Assembly (NCBI GenBank): GCA_000435475.1
Contig: FR896048.1
Location: 65,349 to 96,055 of the forward strand
From: Cryptobacterium sp. CAG:338
Lineage (GTDB): Bacteria; Actinomycetota; Coriobacteriia; Coriobacteriales; Eggerthellaceae
Reading direction: 5' to 3'
Length of the DNA stretch: 30,707 nucleotides
A program made the position numbers and the translations under genes. This document shows, one piece after another, positions 24,392 through 30,707 of the stretch. Every line of letters starts with the position of its first letter. The stretch's first letter is position 1. The notes under the pieces are model-generated. The model did no database searches and was not told where the DNA came from. It saw only the letters and a list, made by a program, of their open reading frames with translations.

Positions 24392-24493
24392 ATGTCTGCA
24401 ACAGTGCACAGAATACCATCAATCATGAAAAAAGTGCAAACTCATGAACTCAGCAAAAAGGTCACCTATTCGGTATACTCTTTTGGGGATTAG
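24392..24493 (+). CDS. Putative 33-residue small protein
   Basis: ATG ORF of 33 codons starting MSATVHRIPSIMKKVQTHEL and ending in SVYSFGD before TAG. GGAGG at 24377-24381 is 10 bases upstream, slightly far. The peptide is basic and shows no hydrophobic segment. It lies between the ABC-F leader (opposite strand) and the 222-residue gene, 37 bp before the latter. It could be a real small protein, a leader of that gene, or chance. Confidence 0.35.
   Translation: MSATVHRIPSIMKKVQTHELSKKVTYSVYSFGD
24474..24479 (+). promoter_or_regulatory. Possible -10 element for the 222-residue gene
   Basis: TATACT lies 52 bp upstream of the ATG at 24531. No convincing -35 hexamer is found 17 bp before it. If used, it lies within the 33-codon ORF, making that ORF less likely to be co-transcribed. 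Confidence 0.25.
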
Positions 24494-24530
24494 GTTTACA
24501 CAACATGCGCCGAATATGCAGGAGGGGCTT

Positions 24531-25199
24531 ATGTTTACTACGTTTAAACTTGCTATTGAGCAGCAAGACCCTATTTGGGATTCGTTTTCACTTACAAAGC
24601 AAGAAGATGACTACTTGCTGGAAATCGAGTCTTTTCATACTCCAAGTGCAGAAAAATCCCTCAATGTTTCGAATGACGAGGTTGCATCATTTTTTGCTGA
24701 GGTAGAAAAGCTCGGAGTTCTGTCTTGGTATCATCGCTGGGATAATTCTCTTTATGGTGAAAATCAGTGGTCTTTGACGATTGATGACGAAGAATATTAC
24801 GGCAGTAACTGGTATCCGGAAGATTTCGACAAAGTGGTAGAGTTACTTGTTGCACATTTTGGTTTCCCGGAGCAGAAGCTTCATCCGGTTACTTCATTTC
24901 CTGGTTCAATTGAGCTAGCGCATCTTAGTGCATATCGTTTTGCATTTTCAGATAAAGCTGTACAAATTATTTCAGAATATGGATTTACTCCTATTGAAGC
25001 GCCACAGGATGATTTTGACTTTGATGAATCTTCTCTGTATTTGGGAAAGGTAATGAGTGAGGTAGAACCTGCTCTTAGGTGCGCAAAGAAAGATATTTTC
25101 AAATTTGCCGAAAACAAATCTTGGTGCAAAAACTATCAGGCAATTCTTGATGCCTACTGCTTGAATGGAGCTCCAGAAAAGTCTGTCTCTGACTACTAA
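24531..25199 (+). CDS. Hypothetical acidic protein
   Basis: 222 residues, acidic and rich in aromatic residues, with no signal peptide or transmembrane segment. The first 105 residues form what looks like one domain with LGVLSWYHRWDNSLYGENQWSL and YYGSNWYPEDFDKVVELL. This Trp/Tyr pattern, with Gly-Asn and YPxxF near the end, is seen in several uncharacterised small domain families whose names I cannot assign. The rest contains DDFDFDESSLYLGKVMSEVEPAL and a short Cys-containing C-terminus. The ATG at 24531 is supported by a near-ideal GGAGGGG 5-6 bases upstream; a longer reading from 24444 would add 29 residues without such a site. The frame stays open for 59 codons beyond the stop. Function unknown. 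Confidence 0.75.
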   Translation: MFTTFKLAIEQQDPIWDSFSLTKQEDDYLLEIESFHTPSAEKSLNVSNDEVASFFAEVEKLGVLSWYHRWDNSLYGENQWSLTIDDEEYYGSNWYPEDFDKVVELLVAHFGFPEQKLHPVTSFPGSIELAHLSAYRFAFSDKAVQIISEYGFTPIEAPQDDFDFDESSLYLGKVMSEVEPALRCAKKDIFKFAENKSWCKNYQAILDAYCLNGAPEKSVSDY

Positions 25200-25379
25200 A
25201 TAGAAACCGCTTCGTTGTATCCAGTTGTAGCATTACTTGTTGCTCTTGCTTCTGAAGAGGCTCAGCCGTTTACTTCTATGATTGAATCTACTAAGACTGT
25301 GTTGTATTTCGTGCTTCTGAATCGATTGAATGAACTGTTGTTTGGCGAAGACCCAGAAGTGTTTTTAGAAGAGTGCTAA
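25200..25379 (+). other. In-frame 59-codon extension beyond the stop of the preceding gene
   Basis: Directly after the TAA at 25197-25199 the same frame continues for 59 sense codons to a TAA at 25377-25379. It reads, for example, SLYPVVALLVALASEEA, then TVLYFVLLNRLNELLFG and EDPEVFLEEC. The sequence is hydrophobic and helical and looks protein-like, but has no start codon with a ribosome binding site. It may be the lost C-terminus of a longer ancestral protein cut by a nonsense mutation, a readthrough product, or chance. Confidence 0.35.
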
Positions 25380-25389
25380 AAACACTTCT
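25355..25389. terminator. Hairpin between the hypothetical gene and the convergent EFR1 gene
   Basis: Perfect 14-bp stem AGAAGTGTTTTTAG (25355-25368) / CTAAAAACACTTCT (25376-25389) with a 7-base loop. A TTTTT run follows about 11 bases later. It overlaps the end of the in-frame extension. Probably serves both convergent genes. Confidence 0.65.
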
Positions 25390-25403
25390 GTGTTCACTAG
25401 TTT

Positions 25404-26171
25404 TTAGAAAAACTCATTGGGCTTTTCTGGGTTTGCAGTTTTACTCAGGAAGCCCTTTGCTTTTTCTAGAACAGCCTCAGGAGTGCAGCGCGCCTCAAAA
25501 GGACACATTTCCACGCATCGTAGACATGCAATACATGTTTCGCTGTCGGTGGTATTAGGTGCTTCTTCTGGAATTGCACCTACAGGACACTCCATGGCGC
25601 ATATTCCGCATTCGGTACATTTTTCATTTACTTCAGGTGCAGGATTGTGCGGGCGCTTTCCGTCCAAAACGCCTTTAAAGTTAAACTTTGGCGCTGCTTC
25701 AATAGAAGGCATATCCGTCAGACGTGCTGCAATGATTTTTGCAAAGGCACTTATTTCTTCAAGATCCTGTTCGTTTGGTCTATCGGTTGCAATATAGGTA
25801 GCTATGGAGTGTCGAGCTACTAAGGCGGCTGCACCAATACTTACAAATCCTTTTGCGGCAAGGTTGGTTTCCATCTCTAACAAAGTGTTGTCGTAATCAC
25901 GTGCGCCATAAACCGCAAGTAATACAGCTGGAGAGTTGTTGCCGCTTACGGTTTCAAGTTGTTCCCATACAAATGGTGGGAGATAGCCACCAAATACTGG
26001 TCCTGCAAGGACAAGAAGTTCATTGGAGGCAAAATGTTTGGTTATGGGATTATCTAAGCGGATGGGTTGAATTTCAGTTTCATAGGGGAGTGCTTCAGCA
26101 AACGTTTCCGCATAGCGTTTAGTGGTATTAGTACCAGTAAAGTACAAAACAGTAGCATGGGTAATTTTCAT
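25404..26171 (-). CDS. EFR1-family flavodoxin-ferredoxin fusion protein
   Basis: 255 residues joining an N-terminal flavodoxin-like domain (ATVLYFTGTNTTKRYAETFAEAL, then LLVLAGPVFGGYLPPFVWEQL, FMN loops) to a C-terminal two-cluster ferredoxin. The clusters are CTECGICAMECP (C185, C188, C191, C195) and CIACLRCVEMCP (C213, C216, C219, C223), so two [4Fe-4S] clusters are expected. This is the EFR1 (EF-hand-free, flavodoxin-ferredoxin) arrangement of strict anaerobes. It would act as an intramolecular electron relay, partner unknown. The ATG at 26171 is chosen for AAGGAGC 3-4 bases upstream; a longer reading from 26213 has no such site. The NimA-like gene ends 52 bp upstream on the same strand, suggesting a two-gene operon in which this protein could supply electrons. 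Confidence 0.9.
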   Translation of the reverse strand: MKITHATVLYFTGTNTTKRYAETFAEALPYETEIQPIRLDNPITKHFASNELLVLAGPVFGGYLPPFVWEQLETVSGNNSPAVLLAVYGARDYDNTLLEMETNLAAKGFVSIGAAALVARHSIATYIATDRPNEQDLEEISAFAKIIAARLTDMPSIEAAPKFNFKGVLDGKRPHNPAPEVNEKCTECGICAMECPVGAIPEEAPNTTDSETCIACLRCVEMCPFEARCTPEAVLEKAKGFLSKTANPEKPNEFF

Positions 26172-26223
26172 GGGGCTCCTTACGTATATTGGTGGAGTAA
26201 TTATAAAGCGCACAAGGAATAAA

Positions 26224-26754
26224 TTAATTAGTTTTACTTCTAGTCAATTCTATTCCTTGCTTTCCAGTCATTTGTTCTATTTTAAGTTCGATAACACAGG
26301 TACGATCGAAAGCACGGTTGATTTCTTCTTGAAGAGATTGTTCTAAACCGGGCGAATATTTTCGTCCTAATAATTCAAGGGCTTTTCTTTTGGTTGATAC
26401 CTCTTCTATGATTTGTATTTCTCCAAAAACAATGACGCTTCTATAAGCAGTAGTGAATTTCTCTGGAACAATTTCATCTTTGTCTATCACGCAAAATGAA
26501 GCCTTATTACAGTGACGTATCGCTTGTAATTTGTGCCCTTCAAGCGCGCAATGAAAGTAGAACGTGTTATTTTCAAAAGCGTAGTTTATAGGCAGTGCAT
26601 AGGGAAAATTATCTTCGTCAATTAAGGCAAGAGTACCCGTATGTGCTTTCTTCAGAATCGAACTACACATCTCATCAGGAAGCTGTTGGTTTTTTCTACG
26701 CATGGGATGGTCTCTTCTTTTGGGTTTTTGCGAAGTATTGTTGGGTAAACTCAT
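26224..26754 (-). CDS. NimA-like pyridoxamine 5'-phosphate oxidase-family flavoprotein
   Basis: 176 residues of the split-barrel FMN-binding family that includes 5-nitroimidazole resistance proteins (Nim). After a basic N-terminal extension of about 18 residues, the typical start MRRKNQQLPDEMCSSILKKAHTGTLALIDEDNFPYALPINYAF is followed by the FYFHCALEGHKLQAIRHC strand-helix unit. SFCVIDKDEIVPEKFTTAYRSVIVFGEI follows, with the FMN-contacting His and Arg region conserved in general form. It may reduce or sequester nitro compounds, but most chromosomal homologues have unknown substrates. AGGAG lies 5-6 bases before the ATG. It is first in a likely operon with the flavodoxin-ferredoxin gene, which would be a plausible reductant source. 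Confidence 0.85.
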   Translation of the reverse strand: MSLPNNTSQKPKRRDHPMRRKNQQLPDEMCSSILKKAHTGTLALIDEDNFPYALPINYAFENNTFYFHCALEGHKLQAIRHCNKASFCVIDKDEIVPEKFTTAYRSVIVFGEIQIIEEVSTKRKALELLGRKYSPGLEQSLQEEINRAFDRTCVIELKIEQMTGKQGIELTRSKTN

Positions 26755-26897
26755 AGGACTCCTAAATAGGGTTTAAGCAGGGTTTTATGTATGCACCTAT
26801 TGAATAAACATTTATTAAGTATAGGCATTTGTAATGCTTAGCGCGTATTTTTTAAACTCCTTTATAGAGAATGAATTCTGTGGAGTAAGAGGTTGTA

Positions 26898-27872
26898 ATG
26901 GACCAAGCTAGTCATGCGTTTTTTCAAATGACCATATTATTGATTATAACTGCGGTGGGCTTTTTGGCCGCCAAGCTTGGTTATTTAGATGCGCACACTA
27001 AAACCAAAATCACTGATCTGCTTCTTAATATCACTCTTCCTTGCATGATTATTGCTTCAGCAGGAAATGTTGATGTGGCACTACTAGGACCGCAACTTCC
27101 TCTGATGTTGGCATTCGGTGCAGGAGAGTTTTTCTTATGGCTTGCAATTGCCTACTTATTCATTGCAATTTTTCGTGTTCCGAAATCGCAGCGCTCTGTG
27201 TATTGTTTTATGAGCGTGTTAACTAATACGAGTTTTGTGGGAATACCTGTTGCAAGCGCTCTGTATGGTGAAAGTGCTGCATTGTTATGCAGTGTATTCA
27301 TCATGGCAACGAGCACACTTATTTACAGTATTGGAGTAGGAATATTAGTTTCCGATAAGGAAGAGCAACCAAAAAGCAATAATCTGGCTAATGCCTCAAA
27401 AAGTAACAGAGTGACTCAAGTGCTTCGTGCTGTTTTAAGTCCCCTTATTATTGCCGCTGTTTTAGCTTTAATTTTGGTTTTTTTGCAGGTTCAGCTTCCT
27501 TCAATCTTACAAGAATCACTTTCTACGATCGGTGGATTAACTGCGCCTTTAGCTATGATGCTTGTTGGTGTGATTATTTCTCAAGAAAGCCTGCGTGAAG
27601 TAGTTAGTGAATGGCGTCTTTATCCTTTTATACTATTTCGTCAACTTATTGCGCCGGCACTTTCATACCTTGTTTTAAGGATGTTCATTTCTGATCCGGT
27701 TCTTTTGGGCATTTTTGTGGTGATGTTTGCATTGCCTGTCGGGTCAATGTGTTCTATGTTTTGCGTAAGCTATGGAAAAGATGCTGTTTTACCTGCGAAG
27801 AGAACAATCTTATCTACTATTTCTTCGTTTGTGATTATTCCTTTGTTGTTGATGTTTATTGCCGTAGTCTAA
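26898..27872 (+). CDS. AEC-family (auxin efflux carrier-like) transporter
   Basis: 324 residues, about ten transmembrane helices in two five-helix halves separated by a polar cytoplasmic loop (about 150-175, SDKEEQPKSNNLANASKSNRV). Helix 2 has the family's NITLPCMIIAS with a conserved Pro, and helix 4 the VLTNTSFVGIPVASALYG pattern typical of AEC/malonate-efflux homologues. A second FVVMFALPVGSMCSMFCVSYGKD motif occurs late. The family moves organic acids or other small anions; the substrate here is unknown. AGAGGT about 6 bases before the ATG supports the start. It is divergent from the NimA-like operon. The ddh gene follows 151 bp downstream after two hairpins, so it is probably a separate unit. 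Confidence 0.88.
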   Translation: MDQASHAFFQMTILLIITAVGFLAAKLGYLDAHTKTKITDLLLNITLPCMIIASAGNVDVALLGPQLPLMLAFGAGEFFLWLAIAYLFIAIFRVPKSQRSVYCFMSVLTNTSFVGIPVASALYGESAALLCSVFIMATSTLIYSIGVGILVSDKEEQPKSNNLANASKSNRVTQVLRAVLSPLIIAAVLALILVFLQVQLPSILQESLSTIGGLTAPLAMMLVGVIISQESLREVVSEWRLYPFILFRQLIAPALSYLVLRMFISDPVLLGIFVVMFALPVGSMCSMFCVSYGKDAVLPAKRTILSTISSFVIIPLLLMFIAVV

Positions 27873-27944
27873 TGAAAGGCCACGAATAGTTTTGAGGATC
27901 TACCTGTTTTCCGAGAAAACCTTATTAGATCTTACTTTATGCGG

Positions 27945-27971
27945 TATTTGTTTCCCTACTGGAAACAAATA
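27945..27971. promoter_or_regulatory. Perfect 11-bp dyad upstream of ddh
   Basis: TATTTGTTTCC (27945-27955) and GGAAACAAATA (27961-27971) are exact reverse complements with a 5-bp spacer. It lies 53 bp before the ddh start. There is no T-run on either side, so it is more likely an operator or mRNA structure than a terminator. A smaller hairpin GTTTTC-CGA-GAAAAC lies at 27906-27920. No lysine riboswitch was recognised. Confidence 0.45.
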
Positions 27972-28023
27972 GGAAGTAAACTAAAAAGTTGTTGAGTGAA
28001 TGAAATAGTATGAGGAGGATACG

Positions 28024-29007
28024 GTGTCAATCCGCATTGGTATTTTAGGCTATGGCAACCTTGGAAAAGGTGTCGAATTAGCCGTTCAAAAAAATGAAGA
28101 TATGGAACTGGTTGCATTGTTTACCCGTCGTGATCCCGCTTCTTTATCTCCCCTTACGGAAGGTGTGCCAGTATATTCTGCTTCTGATTTAGCGCAACAT
28201 ACTGAAGATGTTGACGTACTTGTTTTGTGTGGCGGTAGTGCAACTGATTTGCCTCAGCAAACACCTGAAGCTGCTAAATTGTTCAATGTTGTTGATTCTT
28301 TTGATACGCATGCAAACATCCCTTCGCATTTTGCAGCGGTAGATGCGGCAGCTAAAGAAAGCGGCAAGGTCGGTATTATTTCGGTTGGCTGGGATCCGGG
28401 TATGTTCTCGGTAGCACGTTTGTATAGCACCTGCATTTTGCCTGATGGAAATGATTATACGTTCTGGGGCCGTGGTGTTTCCCAGGGACACTCTGATGCA
28501 ATTCGTCGAATTCCTGGCGTAGTAGATGCTCGCCAGTATACGGTTCCTGTTGAGGCTGCTCTTGAAGCAGTTCGTGCAGGCGAAAATCCAACTCTTTCAA
28601 CTCGCGAAAAGCATACGCGCGAATGCTTTGTTGTGGCAGAGCAGGGTGCAGATTTAGGTGCGATTGAAAAGGCAATCGTTGAAATGCCTAACTACTTTGC
28701 CGATTACGATACTACGGTAACTTTTATCTCTCAGGAAGAATTAGACCGCGATCATAAGGGTATTCCTCACGGTGGTTCTGTTTTCCGCACGGGTGTAACG
28801 GGTGATGGCACTAACAAGCATGTAATTGAATTTTCTTTAAAGCTTGACTCTAATCCTGAATTTACGGGCAGTGTTTTGGCAGCTTGTGCACGTGCTGCTT
28901 ATCGCATGAATCAAGAAGGACAGAGCGGCTGCAAGACTATTTTTGATATTGCGCCTGCTTATCTTTCCGCTCAAAGCGGAGAAGAGCTACGTGCTCATAT
29001 GCTGTAA
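28024..29007 (+). CDS. ddh: meso-Diaminopimelate D-dehydrogenase
   Basis: 327 residues, the family's usual length. It interconverts tetrahydrodipicolinate, ammonia and NADPH with meso-diaminopimelate in one step, bypassing the acylated branch of lysine/peptidoglycan-precursor synthesis. N-terminal NADP site GYGNLGKGVE (residues 9-18), then LCGGSATDLPQQTPEAAKLFNVVDSFDTHANIP, as in Corynebacterium Ddh. Substrate loops are SVGWDPGMFSVARLY and GRGVSQGHSDAIRRIPGV. KHTRECFVVAEQG and HGGSVFRTG follow. The start is GTG at 28024, set by GAGGAGG 5-6 bases upstream; no ATG fits. It stands alone, followed by a terminator. Its presence implies meso-DAP in the cell wall or lysine metabolism; no other lysine gene is in the window. 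Confidence 0.95.
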   Translation: MSIRIGILGYGNLGKGVELAVQKNEDMELVALFTRRDPASLSPLTEGVPVYSASDLAQHTEDVDVLVLCGGSATDLPQQTPEAAKLFNVVDSFDTHANIPSHFAAVDAAAKESGKVGIISVGWDPGMFSVARLYSTCILPDGNDYTFWGRGVSQGHSDAIRRIPGVVDARQYTVPVEAALEAVRAGENPTLSTREKHTRECFVVAEQGADLGAIEKAIVEMPNYFADYDTTVTFISQEELDRDHKGIPHGGSVFRTGVTGDGTNKHVIEFSLKLDSNPEFTGSVLAACARAAYRMNQEGQSGCKTIFDIAPAYLSAQSGEELRAHML

Positions 29008-29078
29008 TTCTTCTTTGGGAAATAGCAATAGTATTCTTGCAAGATAAACCTGTTCGGGTCAATTTTGTATCTCTTTTA

Positions 29079-29108
29079 AAGGCATCGCTTTTGCGGTGCC
29101 TTGTTTTA
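29079..29108 (+). terminator. Intrinsic terminator of ddh
   Basis: Stem AAGGCATCGC (29079-29088) / GCGGTGCCTT (29093-29102) with one G-T pair, loop TTTT, then GTTTTAT. It lies 72 bp after the ddh stop. Confidence 0.8.
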
Positions 29109-29184
29109 TCAGTAAGATAATAAAGAATGATAATTGCCGCGTTCGTGTGTCATTTGAATCGTAGTTTTACGAGGGAGCCAAACT

Positions 29185-29955
29185 ATGAGCATTGCACGTG
29201 ATATAGAACAACTTCGCACCTGGATTCGTGAATGCAAGAAAGGTGGTATGGTGTTTTTTGGTGGGGCCGGGGTTTCCACTGAAAGCGGCATTCCGGATTT
29301 TCGAAGTTCCGATGGCTTATTTATGCAGGACTATCAAATTCCACCTGAGCAAGTTGTTTCGCATTCATTTTTTATGCAATATCCAGAGCAGTTCTTTGAC
29401 TTTTACTTTAATCATATGATCTTTCCGGAAGTGAAACCCAACCAGGCGCACCGCAAGTTAGCTGAACTGGAACAAGAGGGTATTCTTTCTTCGGTAATTA
29501 CGCAAAATGTTGATGGGCTTCATCAAAAAGCAGGTAGTAACAAAGTTCTAGAGTTACATGGAAGTTCCCTTGAGAATTACTGCGTTAAGTGCAAAAAGCG
29601 TTTTTCGCTAGAGGAATTTATGGCCTTGCGTCAGAGGGTGCTTCTTGACGAAATGAAGGGTGAAAATTGTCTTGGTGTCCCGCGCTGCCCTGAGTGTGGT
29701 GGCATTGTACGTCCTGATGTTGTGCTGTACGAAGAGGGCCTCAATCAACAAGTACTTCAAGCTGCTATTAAAGAGATTTCACGTGCTGATTTGATGGTAG
29801 TTGCGGGAACATCGCTGGTGGTTTATCCCGCTGCAGGGCTTTTGGAATTCTTTAGCGGTTCGCATCTAGTAATAGTCAATTTGCAGCCGACCTCATCTGA
29901 TAGGCAGGCTGATTTATGCATTCCCGCGCGTGTTGGGGAAGTGTTTGATTTTTAA
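29185..29955 (+). CDS. cobB: Sir2-family NAD-dependent protein deacylase
   Basis: 256 residues, standard length for bacterial CobB. NAD site GAGVSTESGIPDFRS (residues 27-41), TQNVDGLH (106-113), catalytic H125 in LELHGS, and a zinc ribbon with C133/C136 and C168/C171 (CVKC...CPEC). GTSLVVYPAAGL and VIVNLQP complete the Rossmann part. It would remove acetyl or other acyl groups from lysines, releasing O-acyl-ADP-ribose and nicotinamide. GAGGGAG 6-7 bases before the ATG sets the start. The last 42 bp overlap the end of the convergent thpR gene. Two GNAT acetyltransferases are encoded elsewhere in the window, but nothing links them to it directly. Confidence 0.94.
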   Translation: MSIARDIEQLRTWIRECKKGGMVFFGGAGVSTESGIPDFRSSDGLFMQDYQIPPEQVVSHSFFMQYPEQFFDFYFNHMIFPEVKPNQAHRKLAELEQEGILSSVITQNVDGLHQKAGSNKVLELHGSSLENYCVKCKKRFSLEEFMALRQRVLLDEMKGENCLGVPRCPECGGIVRPDVVLYEEGLNQQVLQAAIKEISRADLMVVAGTSLVVYPAAGLLEFFSGSHLVIVNLQPTSSDRQADLCIPARVGEVFDF

Positions 29956-30498
29956 ATCAACGGTATAAAGTGGTTTGTACAAAGCTCCCTTTGGAGTGAG
30001 AGTACTTTTAAAGAAGGTTAGCTTTGTAGCAGTGTCGGGTGCAGGAAATACAAGGTTTTTGAGTGATCCTTTTGAGAGATTTGCTCGCCGTGCAAGGGTA
30101 ATATGGGGTCGAAATTTCTTTTGATCGAAATTCACCCCTTGTGCCTTGAGCTCTTCGCGTAGGGTGGTCGAAAGAGCAGAAAGTGCCTCGGTAAGTTGAA
30201 TTTCTAAAAACAAGGTGGAATCATTCGACTTTCCAAATTTTCCTAAACCAACTGCATTAAGAGCAATGCCGCTCTGACAACTGGGGAAGTTTGCACAGAA
30301 TTTATTGAAGGTTGTGTTTAGGATTTCGATAACTTTTTGGGCGGTTGCTTCGTCTATTTCGCCAAGAAATGCAAGGGTAAGGTGATAGGTATCTTGTTTT
30401 AAGAATCTACCTTGCACAGTCGTTGAGAGTTGATTTGCAAGTGATTCAGTTTCAATACAAAATGTTTGGGGCAGTTCAAGTGCTATAAAGGTGCGCAT
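29914..30498 (-). CDS. thpR: RNA 2',3'-cyclic phosphodiesterase (2H family)
   Basis: 194 residues of the LigT/ThpR 2H phosphoesterase family, which opens 2',3'-cyclic phosphates to 2'-phosphates and can reversibly ligate tRNA halves in vitro. Both HxTx motifs are present: HLTL at 39-42 (YHLTLAFLG) and HITL at 132-135 (FRPHITLAR). The MRTFIAL start is typical. AGGA lies 7 bases before the ATG. The C-terminus extends about 42 bp into the convergent sirtuin gene on the opposite strand, so the two terminate within each other. A 30-codon hydrophobic ORF ends 17 bp upstream on the same strand and may be co-transcribed. The natural substrate is unknown for most bacteria. Confidence 0.9.
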   Translation of the reverse strand: MRTFIALELPQTFCIETESLANQLSTTVQGRFLKQDTYHLTLAFLGEIDEATAQKVIEILNTTFNKFCANFPSCQSGIALNAVGLGKFGKSNDSTLFLEIQLTEALSALSTTLREELKAQGVNFDQKKFRPHITLARRANLSKGSLKNLVFPAPDTATKLTFFKSTLTPKGALYKPLYTVDLKIKHFPNTRGNA

Positions 30499-30515
30499 TT
30501 ATTATCCTGACGTTT

Positions 30516-30608
30516 TTAAAGTAGAAGGTACATTAAAGATGCGGCTGAAAGAAGAAATACATCGATGATTATCATAGGTATTCCTGAAACCAATGACTCA
30601 CCTTTCAT
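30516..30608 (-). CDS. Putative 30-residue hydrophobic peptide
   Basis: ATG ORF reading MKGESLVSGIPMIIIDVFLL followed by SAASLMYLLL and TAA, so almost the whole chain after residue 10 is one possible transmembrane helix. It lacks the charged C-terminal tail of Fst/Ldr-type toxins. No ribosome binding site is seen before the ATG; an internal in-frame TTG (codon 6) has AAAGGTGAG upstream. It lies between a strong hairpin (30625-30654) and thpR, 17 bp before the latter. It may be a small membrane protein, a leader for thpR, or a chance ORF. Confidence 0.35.
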   Translation of the reverse strand: MKGESLVSGIPMIIIDVFLLSAASLMYLLL

Positions 30609-30624
30609 ATTTGATAGGTTTATA

Positions 30625-30654
30625 CAATAGCCTCCTCGTTTGAGGAGGCTATTG
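30625..30654. terminator. Strong hairpin near the window end
   Basis: Perfect 13-bp stem CAATAGCCTCCTC (30625-30637) / GAGGAGGCTATTG (30642-30654) with loop GTTT. T-runs on both sides are short. It probably ends a transcript arriving from beyond the window or isolates thpR. On the minus strand its 3' arm contains GAGGAGG, so it could also hide a ribosome binding site. The remaining bases to 30707 hold only a 5-bp repeat GGACA/TGTCC. Confidence 0.6.
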
Positions 30655-30707
30655 AGTTTAATGTATGGAGCTTTATAGGCATATAGGACAAAAATTGTGT
30701 CCGTTTT

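Noticed and set aside
25417..25797. 126-codon plus-strand ORF opposite the EFR1 gene
   Set aside because: Antisense shadow of the ferredoxin-coding region. No ribosome binding site and no recognisable domain.
27873..28023. Lysine riboswitch before ddh
   Set aside because: The leader is too short for the usual five-helix lysine riboswitch, and its conserved core motifs were not recognised.
1..30707. CRISPR arrays, tRNA/rRNA genes, insertion sequences, prophage genes
   Set aside because: No regularly spaced direct repeats, cloverleaf genes, transposase or phage proteins were seen on either strand.

Overview
The window looks like chromosomal DNA of an anaerobic, low-GC, Gram-positive-type bacterium. 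Base composition appears to be in the low 40s % GC by eye. Strong AGGAGG-type ribosome binding sites precede most genes. There is a meso-diaminopimelate dehydrogenase, a VanR/VanS-like two-component pair, a lipoprotein with a lipobox, a ferredoxin-flavodoxin (EFR1-type) protein, a NimA-like protein and many small oxidoreductases. A host-associated Coriobacteriia/Atopobiaceae member (Actinomycetota) or an anaerobic Bacillota would fit; I cannot fix the taxon from the sequence alone. No rRNA, tRNA, CRISPR array, insertion sequence or phage gene was recognised, so this reads as core/accessory chromosome rather than an island.

Layout. 1-2.6 kb: a 5'-truncated O6-methylguanine-DNA methyltransferase, a convergent membrane protein and an iron-containing alcohol dehydrogenase. 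2.65-8.3 kb: a VanS/VanR-like sensor pair (minus strand) facing a membrane-anchored C39-like cysteine peptidase and a UvrA2-type ATPase (plus strand). The divergent promoter carries three helically phased CTTAAG boxes, a likely binding array for the response regulator. 8.5-13.5 kb: a GNAT acetyltransferase, an extremely acidic repetitive small protein, a flavodoxin-like protein and an orphan carB. 13.6-18.7 kb: a DUF362 protein, a secreted nuclease lipoprotein with a C-terminal Cys/His metal-binding module, a BaiA-like short-chain dehydrogenase, a 3-hydroxyacyl-CoA dehydrogenase and a second GNAT. 18.7-21.5 kb: a LysR regulator divergent from two tandem aldo/keto reductases, with a dyad between them. 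21.5-24.5 kb: a P1-family peptidase and an ABC-F ATPase behind a leader that looks like a ribosome-controlled transcription attenuator. 24.4-30.7 kb: small and hypothetical proteins, a NimA-like/EFR1 redox pair, an AEC transporter, ddh, a sirtuin, an RNA 2',3'-cyclic phosphodiesterase and a tiny hydrophobic ORF.

How it fits together. Most units are one to three genes long and separated by good hairpins, so this is a patchwork of small transcription units rather than one pathway. The units that look like regulated systems are the VanRS-like/C39/UvrA2 block, the LysR/AKR block and the ABC-F attenuator. The ABC-F leader is the strongest candidate for an undescribed regulatory element. It has two tiny leader ORFs in translational coupling range, a perfect terminator hairpin, and a long-range pairing that could compete with that hairpin.
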